A DNA stretch of 64,000 nucleotides from Mermis nigrescens (taxonomy: Eukaryota; Nematoda; Enoplea; Mermithida; Mermithidae). Location: positions 71,038 to 135,037 of the forward strand of contig JAVLUZ010000703.1 in assembly GCA_036768485.1 (NCBI GenBank), in the 5' to 3' direction. Below the pieces are notes generated by a model, which saw nothing but the letters and a program-made list of their open reading frames with translations, was not told the origin of the DNA and made no database searches. The position numbers and the translations under genes were made by a program. Below are positions 1 through 13,144 of the stretch, one piece after another (within the stretch, counting starts at the first letter, position 1; the number at the start of each line of letters is the position of its first letter).

Positions 1-152
1 TAATGATAAGCATAATCAATAAAAAAATCTTTTGTTTCAATCAATGACTTAAATAACTAATATTAAAGGAGAGCTACTTTTTATTTCTTCTCTACATATG
101 CAGTACCCTACAAAATTAAATTGTACTTGGTGCAACATTGAACAAGCCTTAC

Positions 153-196
153 CATCTTCATTGAGCAAGACGAGAAAATTAGTATTCATGCCTTCC
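153..196 (-). CDS. candidate small exon of the VWA-like gene
   Basis: On the minus strand a good acceptor (a pyrimidine-rich run ending ATTACAG) and a donor (GTAAGG) bracket 44 nt. One frame reads NTNFLVLLNEDG, which resembles the VWA strand that normally reads vlvvlTDG. It lies downstream of the larger VWA-like exon on the same strand. Its phase does not join directly to that exon, because direct joining gives a stop, so at least one further exon must lie between them. The gene continues off the left edge. This is an inference from motif and splice signals only. Confidence 0.3.
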
Positions 197-1285
197 CTGT
201 AATTGAGATAGAAAGTTTGAAAGTGATGCAATGGTGCACCAGTCGATATATCTGAAACCAGATGATGCAGTCAATTTAACAAAGTGAATTTCGGATGGGC
301 AACAAATGGCTGGCAGAAATTCTCAATATACAAAAATTTTTAACGATCAAGAAGAGCCGAAAAGAAAATTTCTGAACTTTCAATCAAACACAGTGATATT
401 GGCATTCTAATAAATAAATGAATAAATGAATAAATAAATAGATAAATAAAGAGACAAATAAATAAATAAATAAATAAATAATCAAATCAACCATTCTTGA
501 ACACATCAACAAATCTAAGCACAAATGCGATTGCTGAGCGCTGAACGCAAGCTAAAAACTTAACAAGTCCAAAAAATTATCCGGGGCCCAATGCGCACAA
601 TTTTTTCTTCTGAATTCTGTCAATAATAGTCCACTATGACATGAGATTTTCGGAAGTGACATATTTAAAAAGCATTTTTCTTTATACTTGAATGTGCCAA
701 CATTTCATTTAAATTCTATTCAGAAACTCATTCAAGACTGGACTGACTGGCCCACTACGTCATCTGACCAATGAAATACATTATCTTGTTCAGGCGTCAT
801 CAGTTTGGATAAATATATCAGCAGCTTAGATATTAAATAATTGGAAATTACGAAAGTATTGAGGTGGTATAAGTGGATGCAATTTTTGTGTTCAGCACAT
901 CAAAATTAATCACAACCATACATGGGCAGTAAGAAAATTCCGGGGGGGCGTATGGTTGGGCGAGATGCCCACAAATGTTACTAAAAATAGGATTCTGGGA
1001 GTCTGCAGTGATCTGCGAAGGGTTTCTAACTTCTGCGGGGGTAAACCCAACGCCAATGTGAGGTCACAACCGACTAAATTAGGGAAATTTCATGGAACGA
1101 AATTTCATCCTATCTATAAATTTTCACTTTGAAGCTTTACTATTTAATAAAGCGGTGATATTGATGGCTCAGTCAGAATAATAATAGACATTTCCTTTAG
1201 AAAAAAATCTTGATCAATGGTTTCGAATTGCGTTTTTGGCTAACAAATAAAGTGCACTGCAAGATTGTATTACGATCTAACTTAC
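197..1285 (-). other. putative intron(s) of the VWA-like gene, with repeats
   Basis: This is mostly featureless AT-rich DNA between the two candidate exons. It holds a short (AAATAA)n-like microsatellite around 413-482 and a family E repeat around 918-1060. A missing small exon is required by phase, but I could not identify it. Confidence 0.35.
918..1060 (+). repeat. dispersed repeat family E copy
   Basis: It opens with a segment close to 'catgggcagtaagaaaattc' and a G-rich run, then 'aaaaataggattctggga', an 'agtgatctgcg' box and 'gggtaaaccc'. The same order of boxes recurs near 25.4, 29.5, 41.7, 46.6, 53.9 and 56.3 kb. It has no coding potential. Confidence 0.6.
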
Positions 1286-1664
1286 ATAAATTTATGTCTT
1301 CGTAACCTTTGCTTGTTCTCCTTCCGTTGTTTTGTTTCTTGGCACCGGTAAGAAATTGGTCAACACAGTTCACTGACGATCTGTTTAGGTCCTTAAATTT
1401 TTGCCAAGTGTCTGATACATTGCCGTAGTCAGAAAAAATGTCACACCATTGGAAAGACACTTGTACTCTGCTACCTGGAACATCGAAAGATTGATCTACA
1501 CCAGTCCACAATGAATCGAAAATGAAGTCCGCTTTATTCCAGTCGACAAGATGTTCAAAATCTAACACGAACATAAAATCGAGCTGAAGAATTTGACTGC
1601 ACTCAGGCCCTGGGGCGGAAAAGCCGATGCCGAGAACTAAAACTTCGATCACGAGTAGCGGAAT
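1286..1664 (-). CDS. exon of a von Willebrand A-like secreted protein (partial)
   Basis: I see an open minus-strand frame of about 125 codons ending at a perfect GTAAGT donor (1285-1280). Its beginning, about IPLLVIEVLVLGIGFSA, is hydrophobic like a signal peptide, followed by PGPEC. Then come a VWA-like first strand (LDFMFVLD), a helix ending SFDVPG, and the second strand SRVQVSFQW, in the order and spacing of a VWA domain. The metal-binding DxSxS that normally follows the first strand is replaced by DFEHL, so metal-dependent adhesion is probably lost. There is no in-frame ATG. The exon therefore starts at an acceptor, either near 1664 (TTTAAG, weak) or at 1609 (CCCCAG, better), and the initiator exon lies further right and was not found. 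VWA domains act in extracellular adhesion or innate recognition; the role here is unknown. A pseudogene is possible. Confidence 0.42.
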
Positions 1665-1834
1665 CTTAAAGATAAAATATATATCATCTGTAAGGCATTT
1701 AGTAGGCGTAGTCGTTTATCCCCCATCCGGATTTTTGACAACTTTTATGCTCAAATAGCACCTTTCCTGTATGATTTTTTCAGGAGTAAGTGGGGCTCGA
1801 GTCGACCCTCAGACCATCTGGTTGGTCAGGATCA

Positions 1835-2350
1835 TACATACACAGCATAGCTAATCTGGGGTGGGAGTGAATCAGCCAGCCTGGGGTCAGTGAGGGAGCT
1901 TTTCTGGGCCGGAATGATCTCAAAGCTGGAAGTAGCGCTAAAATAGTGTAAAAACTACGTCATTAAACAATTTTTGGTCAATTTAAGACACTTTTGAAGA
2001 AAATTTTCCATTTCCATCCATTTTGGCCTTTGTTTTGCTTTATTTTACCAAGGAAAGATTTCCATTTTTTATTCTGTTAGTCTAGACCCTCTAATTTCCC
2101 TCTGCCCATGTGCATGTCTGGTCAGGACCACAGGTAATGATAGAGCTTTTCTGGGCCGACATGACCTCAAAACCTGGACAATAGCGTAATATTACGTTAT
2201 TTCACAGTTATGCTTAAATTCAAGCAGAAGAAAATTTTCGATTTTAAACCATTTTTGGCATTTATTTTGCCTAATTTTTCGATGAAAGTTTCCCCTTTTT
2301 CATTTTATATGTTCTAGACCCATAATTCTCCCGTGAATCTGATCAAGGCC
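1835..2350 (+). repeat. dispersed repeat family A, two tandem units
   Basis: Two units of about 280 bp lie head to tail. Each starts near a 'cacagcat...gatctgggg'-type box, carries 'gcgctaaaatagtgtaaaa', an AT-rich middle ('ttttgaagaaaattttc', 'cattttggc...ttttgc') and ends with 'tctagaccc' and 'tgcatgtctggtc'. This is the reference form for all copies called family A below. It has no ORF and no clear terminal inverted repeats. Confidence 0.65.
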
Positions 2351-2714
2351 AGAAGATTAGAAGGTCAAACAATCGCCCTTTTATTTGATTTGCCCAATTT
2401 TTTGTGAGGGACAGTTCAACATCATGCCTCTGTTGAATGAGACTTCAAAAATACACAGAAATAATGCTAAATGGCTTACGATATTACCTGCTTATTTATT
2501 ACATATAAAACCTGTAATAAGGAGTCCCGAAAAGTTTCTTTTGACCTCTGGGTTGCTGGATTAGAAAACCGTGTATTAACGATAATGACATTTAAATGCC
2601 GCCATAAGCATTTTTTTACTGAGAACTTTTGGAAAGTTTCGTATCTCTATTCAGAATAATCTACGCCAAAAATGTTTCTTAGTAAAACGAGACACCGGAA
2701 AACAGCAACAAATG

Positions 2715-2905
2715 CTATTACATATACAAGTGCATAGTGGATTGTGGATCTCTGGGGAAAGTTGGGGCATTACCCGCTTATTCTATATCCGCCACTAGCA
2801 ATAAAACTATGTTGAGCTACAGTCAATTTCATAAAGTTTTGAAGAAAATTCTTCATTTTTATCGGATTTTTAAGCCCTCATTTTCCCGCATTTTTTCGAA
2901 TAGTC
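2715..2905 (+). repeat. family A, degenerate copy
   Basis: It keeps 'gtgcatagtggattgtggat', a cttcaaaac-like middle and 'gttttgaagaaaattcttc' followed by the 'catttt...cccgcatttt' end. It is recognisable but more diverged than its neighbours. Confidence 0.5.
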
Positions 2906-5900
2906 ATGCTCAAGAAAAAGACAACATATAATTTTAACTTATCAGTAAGAAACTTAAGCCAGATATTGCATACCATTTGTCCTTTAATGATGACAAATAG
3001 GATCAGGCGAACATGTTACTATTCTACGGATGCTAGGAAGAGAAAATGCAATTTAACCGACCAGAATAGTAACTTAACTAAATCTTACAGTTGTAAAGCG
3101 TGGATGAAAGTGTGAGCCCAATGAACATTACAACCTATAGTCTATTTCACGAAACCTTGTGCGCTCAAGCGAGCAGCTACAAAGGTGGTTCTTAGGTGGC
3201 TTACTGTAATACAATTTTGCATAAAGCAACATGCGCTTAGCAACTTTTATGCACAGTATCGTAAGTGAATAAAAATCAAATCAACCAATGAAATTATTAC
3301 AATTACCTATAGGTACGCGGCGCATATTTGTTTAAACGTTACTAAAACATTTTGATTACAATTTATATCAATTCATTCTTGAGATTTTTCCTTAAATTTA
3401 ATTCACACGTGAATAGGCTGCAGAAGTGGCCTAAAAGTCTAAAGAAGTTTACCGCTGTCCTATGCTTGCAACACATATTTTTTAGTCATGCACTTCGAAC
3501 TATATCGAAATTACTCGAATAAATAAAACGTGGGCACAGGATTGCCGTAGCCTGTGACTCATGCACTTTCGCAGGAAACTTTTTATTTTTAATAATTTTT
3601 AGCCATTAGTTTGCCACACTTTTCTCAGAATTGCGTTCGATCATTGTGCAGCCCATTTTTACGACTCAATTATTTTTTTATAGTTTGTTGCCCGTCGCAG
3701 CAAAGGAACCATCATTCGAATAATCGTTACTCACCTCACATCACATTGGGACATTGATAATGTGCAAACGTCTTTTAAAAAGGCCATTGGAATAAAAGAA
3801 ATGTGAGCAAGGAAGGCACCGCCACGGTCTTTTTTAAATCTCTAGGTTTTTCAGAATTTTTTTGTATAATTATCTGACGCTTTATAGTGGCTATAAACAA
3901 AAACTGTAAAACCAGAAACTGTAAAATATTACTGTGAAACACTGCAATAAAACTTTCGTTTCACTTGACTATGAAATTTCGAAGCATTTTTCGAAAAATG
4001 ATCACTTTATTTATACAGTTTTCTCATTCAGTGAAATAGATCTGTAATACAAATTAAAGAATTGTAAACGAGGTTAAAAAAATCGTAGGTGTTAAAATAT
4101 CGCAAGAAATGGCTATCGTTGCACTACACGTATTTTTGACAATTTTTTGAGTTTTTCGCAACAGTTTTATCGTCCAACTAGCGAAAAGGGTGCGGTAAAT
4201 ATATGTACAAATGTTGCAATTTTTAATATGCATTAAAGTCATTACACCATCCCTTCGGAATATACCCACATTCAAAACATTAATCTATCACTTAGTCATA
4301 CGTGTCCAATTTTCGCAAACTTTTTCCATATTCTTTTTCTTTAGAGAAACGGACCAGAACCTACCAGTCTGTCCATTAAATAATATCCGCTCGTACCATG
4401 GTTCGGCGAATTGCACCAATTTAATTTGTATTTCCATAATTCGATTGGTCAGAATAGCGGCTCAAATCGTTTTCGTTTTTTACCCAGTATATGGCTTGCT
4501 TGAGGATATTTGGAAACTTATGACGTACGATTGTACTTGATGTATGACTAGTTCGCTCAGCTATAAGTCGCTGAAATATCGCCTAAATACAAACTATGTA
4601 ATAAATTATATTTTTGCATTTTGGGCAATAGTGTTTTTGGCAACATAATTTACGCCAAATTTCCCACCAATTGTGCTACCGTTTTTCGGAAGCTTAGTGG
4701 GCATATTTTTTTGTTTGTTTCCAATCACGCTGAAAAAAATTCAGTCGGCACGTTGGCAAAATTTTATAATAAATGTGCACAGCGCCTGATCGCTTAGCCA
4801 TTAGCTATGCTTTTCGAGGAAATGCTTGACTATTCAGAATGTGTTTATACTCGGTGATCTATCAAGATACTTTCAACAAAAAATTTATCTGTTTTCCGTA
4901 TTGCCACAAATAATTTCGCGTCTTGTTTCAGAAAAAACTGTTTGTGATGAATTCTCTTATCTCGATTAAGCATTATATCGATTTAAGTTCAATTACAGGT
5001 AAAATACATCGATTACCGAAAAAGATTATTCCGCAAATCATTGATTGTGCGTGTGTTTCCTATTGTCTGATCAAACTGAATACATGTACTATTTTTATAA
5101 TCGCGAACGATGGCGAGTAAGCAGATTGACTATCTAAATTTAATTTAAACTTTTTATGAAAAGTATTAATCAAAGTCAATTAAAATAATAAAATTATCAC
5201 TATAAGTAAAATTAAATAATTAATAAAATAAAAAATAATTGAATATAAATTATTCTTCAACTTTTAAAATTAAATAATAATTGAGAAAAATAGTGCATAA
5301 ATAAGTTATGAAAAATCAAATTTTTACACAAGTCCAAAATCCGCAAAATTTCAATCCGTTGGTAATACGTAGATCTGTACGTCACTTATGAAAAGCTGGC
5401 AGCTTTCAACCTAAAATTAAAAAATAAAAGGAAAAATTTTTGCATTTAAGTTCTGACGTCTTTTACCTGTCCTACAGTTTGCTAATGTAGCACATACAAA
5501 TGAACATACATGTCCAACTGCGCAGCATACCTATGTAGGGTGTGAATTTATTCCTGGCCTTATGATTAGTTTGATCTGTGTCACGTGTCAACTAAAAAAG
5601 ACTGAAATTTGAGCCTTTATCGATTTGCAGGCTCAGTGGCCTAAAAGCTGCAATTTTAGCCATAAAATTTGTAAAAACCGATCACTTTTTGGGCTTTCAT
5701 TTCATCTTATCTTTGCAAATCATTCGATTTTTGTTTTGTTCTGATTTTGACATTGTGATTTTTCTGTGTTAAATGCTAAATTTCCGGTTTTCCCGTCACA
5801 GAGTCAAAACCACATGATGATAGACCCCAGAATAAAATTTTTGGCATTTTTATGAATTTTTTTGCCAGCTTTACTTGATCTAGACCTCCTCCTCTAGAAC

Positions 5901-6655
5901 TTGGCTGCTGCTTATGTATGGTAAACCTCTCAAACCCCTGTGTACGGAATGACCGTCTCAAAGCTCTTAGTAACGAAACGTACGGATCTGTTATTTTTAC
6001 CTAAATTTAAATTAATTTTAGATAATTCATCTTAGTGCGTCTTCTCGTATCATTCGTGTTGTAGTTTATGGAAAATTGAAAGTACGTCTTGCAGGAGAAT
6101 TTCGAAGATTCCATATGTCCGTGCTAAGAAAGGAAATCGAATATTGAGCTAAGGAAATGATTTGGAATCATAGCTTAAAACAGAAAATTGAATTCCTATC
6201 GGAAAGATGGTACAAACATTTCCTTAATTATCACAAAAGTTTTTACATCATGTTTATGTCCTGTCTTGAAAATAAAAATAAACCGTTTTCTTTTATTTCA
6301 CTAAGTCCCATCTTTAATTATTTTGTAGAGTTTTATTCACTGCGGTCATTCAGCGCAATCTATTCATTTTATTTCTTCATCTTGCGTATTTTTTTGGTAT
6401 ATCGGCACTTCAATAAGAGCTTAATTATCTAAAATGTTACCTACATATAAAATATCTTGTTTTCTCGCGCATTTGTAACAGAAATTTTTCCTCTATAACT
6501 CAGAGTCACCTTATTTTTGCACGTTTTAAGTTATCTTTGAGGAACCAGATAATGATTTTGCAGTTTGCTGTCTTAAATTAGTAGTAAGACAATTTATTTG
6601 AATTTACGCTGATTGAGTCCGCTTAGTATGTTCGCTTATAATATTTGTAAATATA
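2906..6655. other. no gene recognised
   Basis: AT-rich DNA in which I see no convincing exon, RNA gene or bounded transposon. Short open frames here have AT-driven composition, no domain, and no splice-site support. A sequence like one TA-family MITE end (tatagtctatttcacg) lies near 3134. 5150-5290 is a low-complexity A/T-rich stretch. Confidence 0.55.
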
Positions 6656-6778
6656 TTAATTTATAGCATAATCAATATTATTACACTAATATTGTTATTA
6701 TATTATTGTTTATATTAATACTGTTATAATCATATTGCAATTAATAATAATAATATTAATATTAATAATAATAATAAA

Positions 6779-6820
<42 letters not shown>

Positions 6821-6930
6821 GTTATTTTATTATTATTAAAATACTGCTAGGATAATTATTAACCATATGTAATTATTATAATTTACCTATGATAATAATT
6901 ATCATTTTATCTGTACTAACAGTATTCATT
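6656..6930. repeat. AT/ATT low-complexity tract
   Basis: A run dominated by (AAT)n and (ATT)n, densest at 6740-6840, where AAT changes to ATT so that the tract is partly self-complementary. It is simple-sequence DNA. Confidence 0.85.
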
Positions 6931-6944
6931 ATCATAATTAATAG

Positions 6945-7192
6945 ACGTGGGGTATAGACCCCCAAAATGAAAGAATGGGGAATTGTTTGGGAAAATAAGG
7001 CAAAATAAAGGCCAATAATGGATGAAAATCAAGAATTTTCTGCAAATTCATTTGAAATCGGCTACAAACTGTAAACAAAAACGTTTTACGCAATTTTAGG
7101 AGTCATATAACGTAATTTTTGACTTTCTGGCTGACACTACTAACCGGCTGACCCCATTGGCCATGCTGTGCATCGATGACTGTTAGTGGTCT
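6945..7192 (-). repeat. family A copy (reverse orientation)
   Basis: It starts with 'ggtatagacccccaaaatga', carries 'ggaaaataaggcaaaataaa' and 'gcaattttaggagtcatata', and ends 'catgctgtgcatcgatg' plus 'ggtctaga'. The box order is the reverse complement of the 1.8 kb copies. Confidence 0.65.
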
Positions 7193-7832
7193 AGAATGGT
7201 TCTCTGATTTGTTTTGTGCTTTCCTAAATTTCGCGAGGCTTACATGCATTCTATTTTCTTTCCAGTTGATAAATTTAAGGTTTTTTTAACATTATTCGCT
7301 CAATCCATCGAAAATAATTCATTCAAGTCATTGAAATATGTCTTATTGAAGAAATCTAATAAAAGTGATATGTATAAAACGTTATAATTCAGGAATAAAA
7401 TTCGGATTTATCAACCCTGCGTGAACTTATGACGATGTTCATGTCATTGACTTTATAAGCATTTTCTGCGCTATATAGTATTAATCTCATTAAATTAAAT
7501 TTCATCTGGCCTCATTTCATCCCTATTTATATTTCGCATTAATACTAGGATGAGAAATTAGCCTTCTGGTCAGTGGTTGATACTAACTTGGTGGTCTGCT
7601 GATTTTTTTGGTTGCACACTAAGGATGCACAGATTGAGTTTTTTCTCCACTGATATCTAGGTACTATTTATATTTATTTCATGCATGTCTACCTAGTGCC
7701 ATGCTTATGTACAGCAACGGTATTTCAATCAATAATTCTTTACGAAATTTTTTTTAGAGAAAAACGACAACATGTTTGGAAATAGTACGAAAATTTCCAC
7801 AGATTGATACAATGCAACTGTGTTTTGACCAG

Positions 7833-8819
7833 GGGCCAGTTGCACCAAATCTAGAAGTTCAGTAGTTCAGAAGTTCAGAAGTTCAGAAGTCGGTTCAGAA
7901 GTCTACAACTTTTCGGTTGCACCAAATCTAGAAGTTCACAGGTTCAGAAGTACAGAAGTTCAGAAGTCTGTTCAGAAGTTCAGAAGTGTTCGGTTGCACC
8001 AAAGACTTCTAGAGAGGTCGGTTCAGAAGTCCTTTCTAGTGGTTCAGAAGTCGTTTCTAGTAGTTCAGAAGTTCAGAAGTCCAAATGTTCATATGCGTAG
8101 CGATATTTTATTGTTGCTCGCACAAATCGATAATTTCATAAACGGAAGCACGTTGTTGGTAGCAGTCGTCATATATATATTTCTCTGGATCAATATTGTA
8201 TTCAATCTTTCACAAATGTTTTCTTGACTCAAAGTTTTGCCTTTTTATTATTATAGGAGAAAGTGGATAATTTCTATCAGAATTATAATCGAGTTGTTTC
8301 CCTATTGTATTCAATATGTTTTCCATCGTTTCACGACTTAATCTAAATCTGTCAGTAAAATCATCTAAGTCGAAATTAATACGAGGTCGAACAAGGCGTT
8401 TTTTAGGCGCAGGCTCAAAATTATTATCTTCCTCATCACTGCTGCTAGTAATCATAGCTAATTCACAACAAATTACTGAAATCGATGAATGGTGTATGAA
8501 CTAAGTGCTGTCTATGAGTCGCTGTCGACCCATAGAAAATTGCACACTAAAGACTTCTAAACTTCTGAACTACTGAACTTCTAGATTTTTGGTGCAACCG
8601 GAATTTTTCTATAAGTCGAAAAAAGACTTCTCTAGAAGTCCGTAGACTTCTCTATGGGTTCAGAAGTGTGCGTTTTGGTGCAACGCAATTATTTTAGACT
8701 TCTGAACATCTGAACCCATAGAAAGGTTCAGAAGTGTACGCGTTGGTGCAACGCAATTTTTCGACTTCTGAACTTCTGAACCAATAGAAAGGTTCAGAAG
8801 TCGTTGGTGCAACTGGCCC
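7833..8819. mobile_element. Harbinger-type DNA transposon, deleted, with CAG target duplication
   Basis: The element runs from GGGCCAGTTGCACC to its exact inverted repeat GGTGCAACTGGCCC and is flanked by a 3-bp duplication CAG (7830-7832 and 8820-8822). Both ends carry many degenerate copies of AGTTCAGAAG in opposite orientation (7856-8085 and 8552-8805), probably protein-binding subterminal repeats. The centre holds a minus-strand fragment of a HARBI1-like transposase (see 8213-8455). A 3-bp duplication fits PIF/Harbinger. The element is 987 bp and lacks the DDE catalytic region, so it is non-autonomous. Confidence 0.82.
8213..8455 (-). pseudogene. HARBI1-like transposase, N-terminal fragment
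   Basis: The frame starts with an ATG on the minus strand and reads acidic and basic residues, then FTDRFRLSRETMENILNTI and RNYPLSP. This is the typical N-terminal helix region of PIF/Harbinger (HARBI1-like) transposases, which reads FR(M/L)S..T...I and then RN.P. The similarity ends after about 65 residues, and the DDE nuclease domain (normally another 250 or so residues) is absent. A second short frame just downstream (about 8116-8203, containing KYIYDDCYQQRASVYEII) may be a scrap of the same or the partner protein. The fragment lies inside an element with Harbinger ends and a 3-bp duplication, which supports the identification. It cannot be an active transposase. Confidence 0.6.
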
Positions 8820-8822
8820 CAG

Positions 8823-10311
8823 ACTGGGACGGTATCCTCATGGTAACCTTTGACAGTAAAAGCACTTCTCATCATTCGAAATAATTGAATTGAGCAGCAT
8901 AGCTGATAAGCTTATTAATCATTTATCACCTTCATTAATGGGCTATTTGTATTTACTTTACCTTGCATTCTTTCAATCAATGACTAAGAAAACTTTGTCC
9001 GTTCTTAATCTTTCTAATGCTGTTCTTTGGAAAGTTTCATTCGCTGTTATATGAATCTAAGAAAACATTAAGCGCTGTTTAATAAATCATAAAATATACG
9101 AGTATTCAATAATATCATCCCATTTGCGCGATCACATATTCTAAATTGATTTAGCGCACTTGTGTGGCTAAGAATAGGTCGAGTAATCTATCGAGAAAAG
9201 ACATAAAATAAACATAAAAGAACGGAGAAGACTGGAAGCCTTCAGAAAATTGTCATTAAAATGCAAGTGAAAATTTAATCATAGAAGTTAATTGCATTTT
9301 ATACATAGAAATTTATTTAAAAATTAGTCTTATGAGTCAAAAGCCGTTTCCATTGTAATTGATTAAAGTTAAATTGTTCAGAAGTTTGGCGACTTGAGCT
9401 GCTCAAATTAATTAACATATGAACTGCTGGATTTAGCAATATATGCATAGGCTTGCGATCAGCTGAAGCTTAAGTGACATAGTAAGAATGTTGGAGAAGC
9501 AACTGGTAATGTACAATACTTATGCTTTAAAAAAGTAAAAATCTTCTGATGCTAATGGGGATATCCCAGCTTCAATTTCCTATCTACTATGAAGATTATA
9601 CGCTAATTGAGTGCACCCTAGGCAGCTTAATTATACCGCCTTTGAACGCAAAAAAATATTCAGCGATTCAGTCCGTGGAATCCTCTAGAAGCTTTTTTTG
9701 CATCATGCTAAAATAATACCAATTTCACAATCTTAGTACCTATGTACTCGACCACATTAAATTTGCCTTATTAAAAGTCAGTGACTCATTCATTTTTATA
9801 TTTGCTTCACGGGGGTGTTAAATTTTTGGCGCTAATTACGTTAATTATGTTCTTAGCAAGCCTATTATCACCGTGTTTTAGCTTCGGGTTTCATAGTCTT
9901 TCTACGAAGTAATTGTCGTTCTTGAAGATTGTTATTTATGATCGTCATATTTAAACGTCGGTGCTTTGTGATATTCTTTTTACCGCATTCATTACGCCTA
10001 GGGAATTTTTATTTACTCTTTATTACATTTCACATTAATTTGGGCATAAATTTCACGAATTTTATTGATAGTGAGCTAATGCAATCCACAATATGATAGC
10101 TTATTGTTAGTGATGGTTTCTAAAGGATATGCATAAACTTTTTTGAAATGGACTCTACTTCGCCGGTGTCTCTTTGATAATTTGAATTTTCAAGAATAAA
10201 CCTCTGAAATGCGGCATGGACCACAGATTTGAACTAGAGGCTAAATTGTGATATTTTGGGTCTTGCATTCCCAGGAATATAACATTTTCCCCAAATAAGA
10301 CGATTCAAAAC
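8823..10311. other. no gene recognised
   Basis: AT-rich DNA without convincing exons, RNA genes or bounded repeats. Confidence 0.55.
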
Positions 10312-10897
10312 CATAGCATAGCATGGACAATCAGGGGGAAGAGGGGGGTCAGCCAGTCTCTTGTGTTAAATCGAGCTTTTTTGGTCGAAAATGCCGTTAC
10401 AACTTGTAAAAATTCTGAAATAGCGTTAAAACTACGTTTTTTTCTCAGTTTCTGGTCAATTTCATACACTTTGAAGAATATTTACAATTTTCATAGATAT
10501 TTCTGTCCTTTATTTTGTTTTGTTATCCCCATAAAATTTTCCATTTTCCAATTCGGGGTCTAGACCACAGATGCACAGCATAGCCGATCTGGGGTGGGAG
10601 TCAGCCGGTCTGGAGGGTCGTCAAAAATTGAGCTTTTCTGGGCCAAAATGATGTAAAGAAGTGGAATAGGCGCTAAAATAGCGCTAAAACTAAATAGTAA
10701 CTGATCAATGTAAAGCACTTTCGAAGAAAATTTTCAATTTCCATACGTTTTTGTCTTCATTTTGCTTTGTTTTCCAGAGAAAATTTCCCAATTTTTCTAG
10801 GGTCTGCTAGAATCCCCTAAAACCCCTTCCCACATGCATGTCTGGTCTAGACTATCACTAAACCCTCAAAATCCACGTGCACGTCTGGTTAAAACTC
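10312..10897 (+). repeat. family A, two tandem units
   Basis: Two units start 'agcatagcatggacaatcag' and 'gcacagcatagccgatctgg'. Each continues through 'gcgttaaaactacg'-like and 'ttttgcttt' boxes to 'ggtctaga' or 'catgtctggtc' ends, in the same direct arrangement as at 1.8 kb. Confidence 0.7.
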
Positions 10898-13140
10898 CGA
10901 GTAACTACTGTCTTGCCACAGCGATAAGAGATTGGCCGTATCGACTGTGCGATTGGCTCATTTTAGTCGGAAGATGACAGATAAAAAGCGTCTTTTAGGA
11001 CTAAACAATCGATTTTCGGCTTTCGTTTACTTACACCTGTGAAATCTAAAACTCCTAAACTTCTCTGATCCTGACAGTCCTGCGCGAATCACTTTCTAAC
11101 GTTTTCACGTAAGCTCATTTAGCTTTACTTCGATCGACGCTTAATTAGATTTTGGTGTTGCTCTAAATTTGCACACTACTCTTTATAAAACGCGTATTTT
11201 GTTTCCTAACTACTTTAGCACGTGGAACTTTCATATTCTGAATGCGTCAGAACGTACGTATAATATGTCATACGATAAATGAAGCTTGACTGGAAACGGG
11301 GTCGACAAAATTTGCGTTTCTAGCTCGCAAAAACCCGTCTCATTAAGCAACAGCCTGATCTGTTCTTAAATAATTAATCAGCATGGGAACGACTATTATA
11401 AGTTCCGTTTCTTTAGCGTGTTTTCGGAGAGAATAATGGTCGTGAATTGTCTCGAATTTCTCGTCTGATAACGGTAATACGAATTGATGATGATGCCTAA
11501 AGTGCATTTAAATCGTATTTTATTGCAATTTGGACGGAATAGCTAAAAACATCTTAGGTAGCGCGATAGCGCTACTTATGATATACTTGGCCACCCTTTT
11601 TTCTTATATGTTTCCTCACAGCAACAACGGCACAAACCTGGGAAGTGCGGTTTTTTTGATCGATAGATAATTCATGAGTTCGATGTTGATTTTTGTGATA
11701 GTTGTTTACACTCAATACCGACTTAGCAATGAGTGTGTAAAATTTATACCGAAAAATCGAATAATTTGCGGAGGACAATTTTTTAAATGTTGCCCCTGAG
11801 TTGTAGATTACGAATATGACCTTAAAATTTATTTACACTTAATGGTTGTTGCACAAAAGTGTAAAGAGTGTACGTATTTTTTACTCTTGGCGTGTCCAAA
11901 AGCTTATCTAACTCAATTTTGGTTTCTGTGCAGTCCAATTGGTTTTAAAACGTATAATATTACAATATGTTAAAACCAATTTTTTTCCTTTTTAATGCAA
12001 TATTTCTTGTTCTGTGATCGCTTTAGTGTAAAGGGTTCGATACGAAAAAAAGAAATTTCTTCAGTCCGCTAAGTAGGCGGAAGATGCTGATTATGCTGAT
12101 AATGTGCCCCGACCTAAGCATTACATATCCTAGTTAATTTTATTTCTATGCACCCAATATCGCGTTATTAGCGCAAGTGTTAAGTTTACACTGAGAAGCG
12201 CTTTTCCGCCCAGAGCATTGGGTATGGTCAATTCTCTTTAAAAATGATCTCCGTAACGTCAGAATCACGAATCTGACCTTTAAACTTTTATACAGCCGGA
12301 GGTTCTTGAGCTGTGAAGAGGTGAAGTTTGAATTATGCTCATGTTTGCTAATGCCAATATTTAACTCCGTATGGCATTTTTTGTCAATTTTTTATTTCAA
12401 AGATTTTTGGCTCATCTTTAATCATTTTTATTCGCAAACATGCACTGTTTTGAAGGTCAACTGAAATGAAAAACATTTTTTTAAATACTACGTGCAAATT
12501 ACTTCATAATAATAATAATAATAATTCTCATGCGCTGTCTTTATCAAACCCGATTCCAATATTTTTTCTTGGTAAAATTCATGCAAATTTATGTCTGTTC
12601 ATTTTTGGAAAGTATGCGGCTCATAAGTTTTCTTAAATTGTTTGCGTTTGCTGACGCGTCAGCCGAATTGTTGATTTGAGGCCGGAATCGTTCATGTTGT
12701 CTTGCTCGACTACTAATTTTTGTTGCTTTGTCGTGTGCGGCCGACACATCATTATGTTGGTTTACTCACTGATGTGTTTGTTGCCCCATGCCTGGCTCTC
12801 GCATGCTGTTTCTGTCGATGCAGGATTTTACTTTAATTCGGTTAGTAACGTCATTGGCGTAAATTTTAATTCAGTCAAATTTCTGACTACCGTTGTTATC
12901 CTTCTTTCAAGCTATAAACTGTTGAAGAAAAAGCAAAAACTTTTGCCGTTAATCTTTGCTTATGCGAGCACTGGATTCAACTCTCCTCGAGCATTTCTGG
13001 TTTGAAATACATTGAAAAAATATTTAAGCTAATTTTTAAATTGATCCAACGGGGGACCTTTGCGTTGGTTTTTTTCACTGATTAAGGTTAGTTAGATTGC
13101 CGGCTAAAGTCGAATAGGTTGGAAAGTCCCAGAAAGTTAC
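10898..13140. other. no gene recognised
   Basis: Contains a short (AAT)n run at 12509-12525 and several GTGTAAA-type words around 11820-12180 that recall the array at 31.8-34.4 kb. A 110-codon frame at 12676-13005 has no recognisable domain or splice support. Confidence 0.5.
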
Positions 13141-13144
13141 GACA

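Noticed and set aside
12028..12045. GGGTTCGATACGA, resembling a tRNA B box
   Set aside because: No matching acceptor, D or anticodon arms around it on either strand.
12676..13005. 109-codon plus-strand frame with hydrophobic stretches
   Set aside because: No ATG (starts GTG/TTG-like), no recognised domain, no convincing splice sites.
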